From Pelecanus crispus (Eukaryota > Chordata > Aves > Pelecaniformes > Pelecanidae): a stretch of 64,000 bases of DNA. A program made the translations under genes and the position numbers. The stretch spans positions 125,284,309-125,348,308 of the forward strand of contig NC_134643.1 of assembly GCF_030463565.1 (NCBI RefSeq), read 5' to 3'. Shown one piece after another: positions 29,401 through 39,697 of this stretch (its first letter is position 1; each line of letters starts with the position of its first letter). The notes beneath the pieces are model-generated. The model did not search any database. It was not told where the DNA came from and saw only the letters and a list, made by a program, of their open reading frames with translations.

Positions 29401-32400
29401 GGCAGAGGAACAGGGAGCAAACACCAGGGCTTCGTTCAGCAGCGTGGTTTACCCAACACGGGTCTCCGTCGCATTAAATATCGCCACTTACAGAGATGTA
29501 GGGGTTTAAAGTAAAGCAGCAAGTACCAGAGCACTTAAACTCGTATGATGTGGCAACACTGCCCTCCTGCTTCCTAGTGATTCCTGCCCTTTTCTCATAT
29601 TTAACATACGTTGGGCCAAGAGATGTCCCAGGCAGTTTCTCCCACCACAGAAGTGTTGAGGGATGACTTCTGCGTTTCCTTCAGTCTATTCAAATCCCCT
29701 TGTGCAGACACATCTTGCTAGGAAAAAGAGGCTAATAAAGGCCCAAAACTTTAATTTCTTGGTTTTCTCGGGGAAAATACATGCAGCTATAACAATCATC
29801 TCAAAATCCACTGTTTGATTTATGGGTTCAGCTTCAGGCTTTACAACTCAGCTTAATGCTTTATAATGGAGTTAACAACAAATAATAAAATTGTAATTAA
29901 TTCATCTTAGATCTGAAAATGGTTTGTATCTGTTCTTTTCACTAGGTTAAACACAACAGAAAAGGTTAAAAAAAATGTGGGTAATAGGTTGTTGGATTGT
30001 ATTGGACTAACCCTGCTCTTTCTGCATTCAGTATTTGGGTGATGGCAGGGAGGGAAAGACGCGATACTCTAACCCTGACCAGATTACAATTTTTAGAATT
30101 GATTAAATTAAAACGCAATTAAAAATATTAATCTCTATGACCTGTTCCTATCTGCTCCTATTGAAACGGCCATCCTCTACAGGCCAACGGAGCAAACATC
30201 CTACTGAGGAAAGCAAGAAGAAGAAGAGAAGACACGTCCCGCTCCCCACGTGTCCCGAGGACAGGCCCTGCAGCCAGGTGCAGCCGCTAACGCTGCTCCA
30301 GGAAATGGGTGAAGCCTGAGAACATCAACGGGACGACTCGGAGGGTTAATTTAAGCATATGATGAAGCAGCTAACTACTAAAGGAAAACAATGATAGAAA
30401 CCGTACCTTTTGTTTTGTGTAATACATCAAGTGAGCCTCTGCATTTTTTCCTTCCAGAAACAAAAACAAGCTGGGATGTGCAAATAAACCAAGAAAACTG
30501 GAGGGAAGGAAGGAACAGCTTGCAAGGCAATTGTGAAAAACAAGTAACAGTGGTAATGAGGAAGGAACAGAAAATGCTTCACAAAGAGAGGACGTGGGTC
30601 GGGATTTAGAAAAGATTAGAAAGACTCAAAAGGTGCGGAGAAAAAAGCTTGAAAAGGCTTATTGAACCCAGGAGGTGAACAAGACTGAGTAACAAAATGA
30701 GAAAAAGGAGATTTATGAAGGAAGAAAAAACCCCTCTGTTTTATTTCCGAGTTCTTGTAGAATGGGGTACTGCTGCTGACAAATCTGAGCCCCTGGCGTT
30801 CACATGTCCCAAACTCCCCCAGATTTCTGTCTTTCTTCGAGAGTGCAAAGTTGGCGTTGCACTCCCCTCAGTTGTCACATAAACGTTCACACCTAAAAGG
30901 CAAAGGTTTACCCAGTAAAAATTGTCTGTGCATTGTACGCCTTAGGATGTTTCTGCTTCCAAAGGAAAAAAAAAAAAATTAGAAAAAGCAGACGTAGGCA
31001 CTAGTCTTGCCTATTTTGTCACCCCAAAGCCCTTATAGTTTTCTGACCTGAATCCAAAACATTACCAATTTGTGGATACCCAACCTGTCCGCTCGAGCAC
31101 TCTCTCCCACATCTCCTTTACCCTCCCTCGTCATTGACCTGAACAAAGCTTTTTTTGGTCGCAAGCACACTCAGGAATCAACACGGCCATGCTCTCCACT
31201 GGTGCAGCACGCAGCCCCCGCCAAGCGCACGCCCTCCAGGAGCGCCGCGCAGGCAGCACCGACACCTCTCACCCCTCTGCCGGTCTCCCCTCTCCTGACG
31301 GGAGAGCTGCGTGCGCAGCACCGTCTTTTCCTTCCAGAGAGCCTGGGGAAGAGGAGGGCGTCCGGGAGTTTCACTTATGTGTTGCTTCCCCCACGCTCAC
31401 GGGCATTTTGAGTCGTCGAACACCACAGCTGAACGGTCCGACAGCTATTTTCACTTGAACATTACTACTCACTTAATTAGCATTGATCTGCACATTTGCC
31501 TCATGCTGGCTATCACCTTCTAGGCTTTCCATGTGTCGGGTTTTCCTGACATATGGCATTACTTTGATGCCTGGGAGCTTGACTTTGTTCTGCACTCGAA
31601 GGTCACGCAGAGTGCTTTTTCAAAGCATCCTTCAAGCCAGCTCCCTGACAATGACAAATCTTGGTTTATTGCCTTTCCTAAGGCCTCACAGTGTTTCCTA
31701 ACAGACATCCTAGTGGTATTCTCAAATCCATCACTCTTGAAGCCAGATGTAAAATAACCACGGAAAGCTGTATACAGCCATCAAACCATATGAACGGTTT
31801 TATAACTACTGGCAACCCACTGAACATTAAATATTGGATTAACATTCAACAACTCTGCTGGTGCTTCCTGCACTTTGGCAGCGAGCTCTCCCCACTCTGT
31901 CGTACGCTCACAGCACGGGCTACAACTCTCTTTCAGGAAAAATCTCAAAATGGAGGGCTTCGCTTGCGCTATGCCAGACTCGCAACAGGCAGCCAGAGGG
32001 AAATGGAACAACGCAACCGGACCACAGGCTGGGAGATGCTGCCTTCCAGCCTCCATGAAATCAGTCTGCAACTCTTTACTTACATGACTAGCCCAGGGAA
32101 AAACATGTGCTTGAGTTGCTACCAACCCAGACCTACACCCTCACTCTCCTCCTTGCATGCCCCTAAGTGAGAACTGCGATCCCTTTGGGATCAGGACTGG
32201 TTTTCCTGTGTGCAAGGTGAGTCTTCCTCATGTTTGCTTGACTTTTTCCCCCTACACACCATAACACGAGCGCTTTTCTGAGCAGGAACAATTTGTTCTG
32301 AGATCTGGTTCCAGGTGTTTGTGCTCCAGAGATGCAAACACAAGTCCCAACACTGCCTCGTACCTCCTGCCTGCTTTTAAGTAAGATCCCTCCTCAGCTT

Positions 32401-33359
32401 TGTGGCCCTCTTCACTGCCTGCTGCTGTGTCTGGTGCCTTGCATAGGACCAAATCCGCCTCTGACGTGGGGTGCTGCAAGACTGCAGGCACTAACCTGAC
32501 CCTGTTACATCCAGCTTCCACCTCCATAAAGCACCACGGGCAGGTGAGCTGCCACGAACGTGGGCGATCCTGCCAGCACAGGTCAGGTGCTGCAGTGTTT
32601 TAGTACACATCAGGGCAAAATAAACAGACACAGCTCAAACTCGAGGGGTGAAGCCCGATCCCGGAGGGATGCCAGGCAACGACTGTTGCCTGTGCACACA
32701 CATTCCTCCCGACATGCTATTTTACATCCAGACGCAGGCTGCACTGTTTTTAGAGGCAGGAGGAGACCAACTGATGGACTCCAGCACACAGCCCAATAGA
32801 ACACGCCAACAGACCCGTGACAGGGGTAATCGCCACGTTTAAAACACCATTTAAAGAAAGGTAACCTGTCAAGTTTGCTTATGTTGTAAGGCTCAGCCCC
32901 AGAGGACACCGGCGTATTTCCAACACATCGAACTAATTGCAGTTTACATTCATTTCACTCTCTATTAGAGGCCCTCCACTTTCCAGGAAAACTAATTTGA
33001 TCTGCAGCACTTGGCCGGCCACAGCTTTCTGCGCGAAACCCGAGTGCCTCTCTTCACTGAATGGAGCTTTGGGTAATAGTCAGCGGAAAACGTGCAGCGC
33101 GATCTGTGGCATGTCACCCTAAACATCGCTACACGCCGAAAATAGTTTCAGCTTCCTCCGCCTCGCGTAGTCTGGAAATAAAACATATGGAGTTAGCACA
33201 GCCACTGATTGGATTTTGATTGTTCTGAAACACTGCCAAGTTTAAAGTGGAGAGTGTGGCCTGAAAGGAAATACAGTAGACACTAGACAATTTATTTGTT
33301 TCTGAGCGGGGACCTGGCTGACGGGACGCTTCGAAGGTGGCTAACAAGAGCAGCATGTT

Positions 33360-33380
33360 CCCATATGGAAACCATATGGG
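33360..33380. promoter_or_regulatory. Inverted repeat with two CATATG E-boxes
   Basis: CCCATATGG, spacer AAA, CCATATGGG: perfect 9-bp arms, each containing the E-box CATATG. It lies about 480 bp left of the orphan CpG island. A role as a paired bHLH site is inference. Confidence 0.5.
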
Positions 33381-33697
33381 GAAATCGGCCAGGATGTAAA
33401 AACATGGCACAATATATGTTATCACGGCAACAGAAAAAGCAGAGCGCTGTAAAATCGGTGCCAATCACAACAGCAAATTGCTGACGGATGGTGCTGATAA
33501 ATAACTAAAATAGTTAACATACCAGCAGGTTTTAGATAAAATACTGTAGGAGCTGGAGAGGGAAAAGGCGCACATGAGATGCAGTGGGAAGGCGGCAGGG
33601 TGACGGCCGGCGTTACGGGCCAGATGCGTTCGCAGAGCTCTCCTAGTTCGGCGTTGCAGTTGTCCCACAAAACCGAGGGCCCCTAAAACCCTGAAAA

Positions 33698-33712
33698 GGG
33701 GGGGGGGGGGGG
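33698..33712. repeat. G15 tract left of the orphan CpG island
   Basis: Fifteen uninterrupted G followed by CGGGTGG. It mirrors the C16 tract at the other end of the GC-rich block. Confidence 0.9.
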
Positions 33713-33845
33713 CGGGTGGAACGAAAAAGGGGGGAAAAAAAAACCCCAAACGGCCATGACCTTGTTCAAGAAACCTGCGCTCGTTTTCTCTGCCGAGAGC
33801 AGTCACCTAAAACCAGCCGAAAGCGCAAATATTTACATCTGGGGA

Positions 33846-34272
33846 AAATCTCGAGCTCCGGCGCGCCCGGGCCTGACTCGGGGCCGAACCCCGGCCCGGG
33901 CTGAGGCGCAGCCGCTGAGGCGCCGCGGCCGGGCACAGCGTCCCGCGGGGAAGCGGGGCGGCCCCTTGCGGCGGGAGCTCGCCCGCAGCTCGCCCGGAGC
34001 CTCAGGCGGTGCCGGCGGAGCCTCGCCGCCGCCTCCCGCGGCGGTTCCTGCGCACAGGCCCGGGCCCCCCGGGGCCCCCCGCCGCCCCCCCCCGAGCCAC
34101 TGCGCCGCCGGGTGAGCGGCTACGGCCTGGCGCTGGCCCACAGCGCCCCCGCGCGGCCGCAGCGCGCCGCCGGCCGCGGCCCCGCCCCCCGAGCCCCGCC
34201 CCCTGGCCCGCCCCCCGAGCCCCGGCCCCGCCCCCCGGCGCTGCGGCGGGAGCGCGCCCCCCCCCCCCCCCC
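33846..34272. promoter_or_regulatory. Orphan CpG island in intergenic DNA
   Basis: About 430 bp of very high GC with dense CpG, several CCGCCCC GC boxes and two copies of a CCCGCCCCCCGAGCCCCG motif. A weaker GC shoulder extends left to about 33,585. A consensus + strand donor CCGG|GTGAGC occurs at 34,111-34,112. Long GC-driven ORFs exist on both strands but none resembles a protein. It lies about 21 kb beyond the PSMG1 start. The best inference is the promoter of an unannotated non-coding transcript or a CpG-rich enhancer; the sequence cannot decide which. Confidence 0.7.
34257..34272. repeat. C16 tract closing the orphan CpG island
   Basis: Sixteen uninterrupted C marking an abrupt change from GC-rich to AT-rich sequence. 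It is complementary to the G15 tract 550 bp to the left. Confidence 0.9.
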
Positions 34273-34462
34273 AAAATAATACAGGGACGAAATCAAAAGG
34301 ATTCCCTGAATTTGGCATGAATCATCGTCTTGACAGAATAATGCAGAGAAATTAACCCTCTTCCCCCCACCCAGTTCGGGACATTTTAACCTGGACTGCT
34401 TTCATACCTTTTTTTTTTTCTTTCTTTCTTTTTTTTAAGTACAAAAAAATAAGGCCAAATTT

Positions 34463-34557
34463 CATAGAATCATAGAATCGTTTAGGTTGGAAAAGACTTT
34501 TAAGATCATCCAGTCCAACCATTAACCTAACACTACCAAGTCCACCACTAAACCAAT
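34463..34557 (-). mobile_element. CR1 LINE 3' end, minus orientation
   Basis: Starts with the CR1 terminal octamer repeat, CATAGAATCATAGAATC, followed by GTTTAGGTTGGAAAAGAC, AAGATCATCCAGTCCAACC and the CTAACACTACCAAGTCCACC segment typical of bird CR1. It is 5'-truncated as usual and has no coding capacity. Confidence 0.9.
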
Positions 34558-37500
34558 TAAGGGTCGAGTAATAATTTCATGTTTCCTTGCTTGGTGGCTG
34601 GATTATTTTTGTCTGGATTTAAAGAATAAAATTAAAAAAAAAAAAAGACAAACTGAAAATGAATACTTAATCTCTAAACAAATTAAACTTTTTCAATTAA
34701 AAAAAACCCCCAACTTTAAATTCCTTTTCTCTTTTCATTTTTTTGAGAAAGCAGAATTTTTTTCATGCTTCTTTTAGACCCAAAATAGTCACTTTTCCAA
34801 GGTTATTTCGCTTGAGTCAGTAAAGCAGAAAAGCAGCAAAAAAGAAATATTCACAGTTTCAGCTCTGAGGGCAGAAGAAGGAGGAAATAATTGAACATGT
34901 CAAAGCAGGGCCCATCCGGCAACCTGACAGTCACCAAGGCCACATTTCGTACTGCTAATTAGCTGCTGAGATGTTTCCGGGACAGAAGCAGTACCCAGAG
35001 AGCTAAAAGCACATGATTATATACAGGTTACGCTACTATGGTCTTTTAGGAATAAGATCCCTTGTTTTCTCATCTCATGAGCTACCAACTGATTTTTCGT
35101 GTCTTAATTTTATTATTTTAAAGATATAGGGAACAGGGTTTTTTAAACGTTTGTCTGTGGAAAAGGCATTAGCTTTTCCACATTAACTGTTCAAGATTTA
35201 TAGCTTTCCTCTTTGCCGGTGACAGTTCAGGAACTGTTTCACTGATTCTGTGTATTTCTACATTATTCAGTTCACGTCTTCAGTAATATTGAAGACCAAA
35301 GCAGTGATTTTGTGTTTATTAAATTCGTATATGATTTACACACAAGGAAGACTGTTCCAAAGCCCACAGGCATCAACAGCATTTATGCTGCCTCTGAGAA
35401 AAACCCTTTTGGGAAAATAATATATTTAATTACAGCTTTGACTAGCCCCAAACACTCCATTCACTCTTCCTGGAAGACCCTCGTAGGAAGCCTCCTGCTG
35501 TCGTACCTTCCTACTGCTAATGCCGGGGCTGGCACTACTCGAAACATGAAGTCCCCAACAACACCGTCTTAACCCACAGATGTACTGTTGGTGAACTTCG
35601 GGCCCTGACCTTTGGGGTCCACGACCGTCTGGATACGGGTGCCTGTGCATGTCCTGCTCAGAGGGTTTGAGCACAAGTCCCAAATCCAAAACGTTCCAGA
35701 ACCATCAAAGGTAGAGGGGATAAGAGAGATGTCCAGAGAAACTCGGATATGCCACACATCCATCAGAGATCCAAGGCTACATTAGGGTAACTCCTGAATC
35801 CTGACTGAACTGGGCAGAAGCCAGGCACTTCTTGGTCAGGACAGGAATTGATGCTTGAATCACCCAGTTTCCCTTTTTTGTCCTGACATTTTAAATGACT
35901 AATAGTCCTGTGCATTTGCTGGCCTTGTCTGTGTGCCATTTCCTTGGACCTTTGCTTGCTTGCTTTGCAATTGCTGTTTGGGTTGGTCAGCTGGTGCTCT
36001 GGAGCAGAGGGAAGTGGGTTATGCACAGTAGTGACTTGAAGCTCATCGGTTGCCATTACAGCTCCCATTTATCAAGCCCTAACAGGCATCTTCAATGCTA
36101 AACTCTATAGCCAAGAAATCAAGAGAGATCTTGGTCATCAGTTGCTTGTGATGATCTACCTGGTTAAATAACCCAGCCTTCAAAAGAAAAGTAACGCTAA
36201 TTTAAGTCAAAAGATCAGAAAGCTGTAAGTGTTCAAAGGCCTCTCAATACAATCTCAGCAACTGTAAATTAATGTTTAGATGTCAAAAGTCCATAAGTGA
36301 ATATGTAAGCCCCTATATACACATGTATGTTCACATTCACTATAATTTAGAACCAAAAAAAAGCCTTTGGAATGAGTTTTAGCTTATTTCAAGATAAAGC
36401 AGAGGTTAGCACATGCTTCAACATCACCTCAGGCACCACAAAGCTACAGCACAATGCATTTTTATTCTAATAATGAAAAATGTTTTGCACTGAATTATGA
36501 TAAAAAAGGAAAAGTTTGCCCTATCCCTGTCTCCAACTGCAAACATTTTTTTTTTGTGTGCATAACAGCCATGCTTTAGTCTCCTCCAGAAACAGAAAGG
36601 TCACATGCAAGTTGACACTACACCTGCTGCAGGAAAAGCCAGCCAGACGTATCTTTATGAGCTCCAGCAGCAGCGGCACTCATACTTTTCACTCTCTGAG
36701 CCAGATTTTCAATGGCAACCCCTAAACACACCAGTCGGCATTGTTCACTGACTGATGCTCCTATTTTCTTTGTGAACTCACAAAATGTAGTAAAACTTCT
36801 AGTTTTAATCAGTCAACAGCCTCTAGAGTATTCCACTCTGCTCTTTAAGCAAAACACATCAACTCTGGCCCAAGACTGAGCACTTGCTTTTTCATTCCTC
36901 ACCCTGGATTAATTCCTTGAGGTTGAAGCAGGTGAGACAACCCAGTTACACCTGTGCACATTCTGCTCTTCCACAAGTTATGGCCAAATTGTCTTTGGAC
37001 AAATATATGCAAAACTGAAGCCCCTACAACCAGTGGTCTCTCTCTAAAATTTAGTTCTTCTCCCTAACCCTGTTAGGATCTCATGCTGACAGCCACATCA
37101 TCATCTCTGTGACTCTACCATGCTTTCCTACTGTGGGAAAGACCAGTAACAGGCTACAACAGAGCAGGGACAGCATTGCTCCCACCTCAGAGGTGGTGTC
37201 CACCTCTTACTCCTCTGGCTCCACATCATTGGGAACATCAAAGGAGCTGAAGCTGGTCAAAGCGAGGTCCCAGTCAGCGCCCCATCTCATGGCAGCTGGT
37301 GGCAGATGATGAGGGAAAGAAAGAGCAGATGCTCAGAGAAAGCCTGCAGCAACACCCCCCACCCCCAGGTCTGCCCTACCAGTTGCTGGCAATCTAGCAT
37401 TTAATCATTGCATTTAACAGCCCTCCATCAATTTTTTTCTTTCCAGAATTTGCCCTTACTGCCATTGCTGCCAACACAAATAAACTCGGCAGCACCAGGG

Positions 37501-38143
37501 GAAAGGCTGGGGAGTCTTCCCACAGAATAACATAGTCTAGATGTTGCCCCTACACCTGAGGCTGGAAAACATCCGAAATGCAAGGATGGGTGGGGAGGGA
37601 GTAGGATGCCAGCAAAGAGTGGGCAGGCTGGGAGGTGGACAAGAGAGGCAATTGGAGAAAGGAAAGAGGAAGAGTGGAGCAAGTGTATAAAATGATGCTT
37701 ATTCCAAAGTGAAGAAGCCAGAGGTGGTGTTTCCTACAGAGAAAGAGGCAGCAGTTGAGGGAGTGGGTATGGGCTTGCCATCCTTTTATTGCTGGGTTAG
37801 ACACATTTACTGATTTTCCGAAAGTCCTAGCTCCTGGAAACATGCGACTTTGTGATTAAAGTTAAGGTTCTGGGAAAGGAAGAAAGGAAAAGAAAAAGTC
37901 TGGCCCTCATAGTTATATAGAGTAAACTCAAAACCTCAGGAGGCAAATAAAAACAACTCAAAATGTACTCAGATTTTAAAAGTGGCATGGTTTCTGAAGC
38001 TGATTCAGAGTGTACGCACTTGGAGCTAGCTACACCAACGAGACTCTATATATGTGTTCCTTTGTCAACAAGGTCTTTTTCTTTAAAAGCAGCACTTCAC
38101 TTCGCTACTAAAGAGACTTGCTACCCAGTCATATCAGACTATT
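34558..38143. other. Intergenic, no gene supported
   Basis: AT-rich non-coding sequence between the CR1 end and the ERV derivative. Short ORFs only. Confidence 0.6.
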
Positions 38144-38294
38144 TGTGTTCTGGCTTAATCCCAGCTGGCAACTCAGCACCACGCAGCCGCTCGCTCACTC
38201 CCCCTGCCCCGGTGGGATGGGGGAGAGAATTGGAGGAGTAAGAGTGAGAAAACTCCTGGGTTGAGCTAAAGACAACTTAACAGGTAAAGCAAAG
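38144..38294 (-). mobile_element. Truncated second LTR (3' end only) of the same ERV family
   Basis: About 150 bp closely similar to 39,100-39,250, starting TGTGTTCTGGCTTAAT and ending at TAAAGCAAAG. In minus orientation the order is full LTR, leader, tandem array, then this LTR 3' end. That fits a deleted provirus which lost the 5' part of its second LTR and most internal sequence. Confidence 0.8.
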
Positions 38295-38300
38295 ATGGAG

Positions 38301-38762
38301 CCTTATCTATGAGCCACGGTCTCTCCAGGGGTATATCTGCTGTGGCATAGACTTACCCACAGCCCCAGTCGCTTTGAGGTGCACCTGCTCCAGCATGGCC
38401 TTACCCACAGCCACAGTCCCTTCAGAAGTAAACCTGCTCTAACATGGCCTTAGCCATGGCTGCAGTCCCTCCAGTGGTGTACCTGCTCTGTCACGGGCTT
38501 ATCCATGGCCACACGCTTTGAAGTGCTCCAGCATGACTTCATGCACAACCACTGATGCTTCCAGGTGTACCTGCTCCAGCATGGACTTATCGACAGCCAC
38601 AGATGCTTTGAGATGTGCCTTCTCCAGCGTGGACTTATCCTTGGGCCACAATCCTTTCAGAGGTCTACCTGCTGCGGCACAGACATAACCGTGGCTACAG
38701 ATGCTTTGGGGTGTCCTGCTCCCACGTGGACTCATCCACAGGTCACAGTTCCTTTGACTTGA
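38301..38762 (-). repeat. 48-bp tandem array inside the ERV derivative, about 9.5 units
   Basis: Diverged units of 43-50 bp, mostly 48, start with CTGCTCCAGCATGGACTTAT-like sequence on the + strand. Because 48 bp is 16 codons, the minus (element-sense) strand stays open across several units and encodes a repeated 16-residue peptide: DKSTLEKAHLKASVAV, then DKSMLEQVHLEASVVV, then a partial unit. The array sits between the leader and the truncated LTR. I do not recognise a protein function; similar arrays occur, from memory, in other bird ERV copies. Confidence 0.75.
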
Positions 38763-39073
38763 GTTCACACTGGAGTTCCAGCCTGTCCAGTACAGCAGCA
38801 CAGAAACAGCAGCGATGCCCTGGCCATCTGCAAGCCCAGATGCATCGCCATTGCTGTTATCAAAATATTCCCAGGCACAGCAGAGTCAGATGATCAGCAA
38901 GCAGCAAAAGCAAAAAGCAGCCACTAATGAGCACTAGACTGTAATATACAGTAAGGCAAGCAAGACCCATGGCAAGCACAGAAGCCTGCCAGTTAATATC
39001 TAAACAGCAGTAACAGCTATAAATTCAATCTAGCACATTGGAATCAAACCTGTCACTGTCTTGAACCCTTCAA
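38763..39073 (-). other. Residual internal region of the ERV derivative
   Basis: Sequence between the primer-site-like motif and the tandem array. It is short, with no recognisable gag, pol or env reading frame. It is presumed decayed leader. Confidence 0.5.
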
Positions 39074-39091
39074 GCCCCGTGCTGGGGGCCA
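39074..39091 (-). other. Degenerate tRNA-Lys-type primer binding site
   Basis: Eight bases after the LTR 3' end, the minus strand reads TGGCCCCCAGCACGGGGC. This matches about 14 of 18 bases of the Lys1,2 primer site as I remember it. It supports the + strand left side of the LTR being proviral leader, and hints at a class II (ERVK-like) affinity. The call rests on memory of the primer site. Confidence 0.5.
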
Positions 39092-39099
39092 AAAAGGAC

Positions 39100-39697
39100 T
39101 GTCATGGTTTAACCCGAGCTGGCAACTCAGCACCACCCAGTTGCCCACTCACTCCCCCCCCCGGTGGGATGAGGGAGAGAGTTGGAGGAGTAAAAGTGAG
39201 AAAACTCATGGGTTGAGCTAAAGACAGTTTAATAGGTAAAGCAAAAGCTGCACACGCAAGCAAAGCAAAATGAGGAATTCATTCACTGCTTCCTATCGGC
39301 AGGCAGATGTTCAGCCATCCCCAGGAAAGCAGGGCTCCATCACATGTAATGGTCAATTGGAAAGACAAAACGACGTAACTCTGAATGTCCCTCCCTTCCT
39401 TCTTCTTCTGCCAGCTTTACATGCTGAGCATGACATCATATGGTATGGGATATCCCTTTGGTCAGCTGGGGTCAGCTGTCTTGGCCGTGTCCCCTCCCAA
39501 CTTCTTGTGCACCCCCAGCCTGCTCGCTGGTGGGGTGGGGTGAGGAGCAGAAAAGGCCTTAACCCTGTGTAAGCACTGCTCAGCAATAACTAAAACATCT
39601 CTGGGTTATCAACACTGTTTCCAGCACAAATCCAAAACATAGCCCCATACCAGCTGCTATGAAGAAAATTAACTTTACCCCAGCCAAAACCAGCGCA
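39100..39697 (-). mobile_element. Full-length avian ERV LTR (minus orientation)
   Basis: About 598 bp bounded by TG...CA. It matches, from memory, an LTR family common in neoavian genomes; in sense it starts TGCGCTGGTTTTGGCTGGG and ends GGTTTAAACCATGACA-like (here TTAAACCATGACA). An ATTAAA polyadenylation signal is present in the sense strand (complement near 39,228). The position where a TATA box might sit reads TGTAAAG and looks decayed. No target-site duplication is apparent around the composite element. Confidence 0.85.

Larger units (their letters stand above)
22318..33359. other. Intergenic, several GC-rich patches
   Basis: CpG-containing patches at about 24,620-25,080, 25,680-26,230 and 26,500-26,800 create many shadow ORFs. 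The 26.5-kb patch contains a perfect 14-bp palindrome, GAGCCGGCCGGCTC, at 26,594-26,607. No gene or spliced pattern could be supported. Confidence 0.5.

Noticed and set aside
33756-34320. ORFs of 90-161 residues on both strands in the orphan CpG island
   Set aside because: Pro/Arg/Gly/Ala-rich low-complexity translations with all frames open, expected from GC content. No family similarity.
38499-38801. 100-residue minus ORF as an independent gene
   Set aside because: It is the translated 48-bp tandem array of the ERV derivative with no start context or conserved domain; described there instead.
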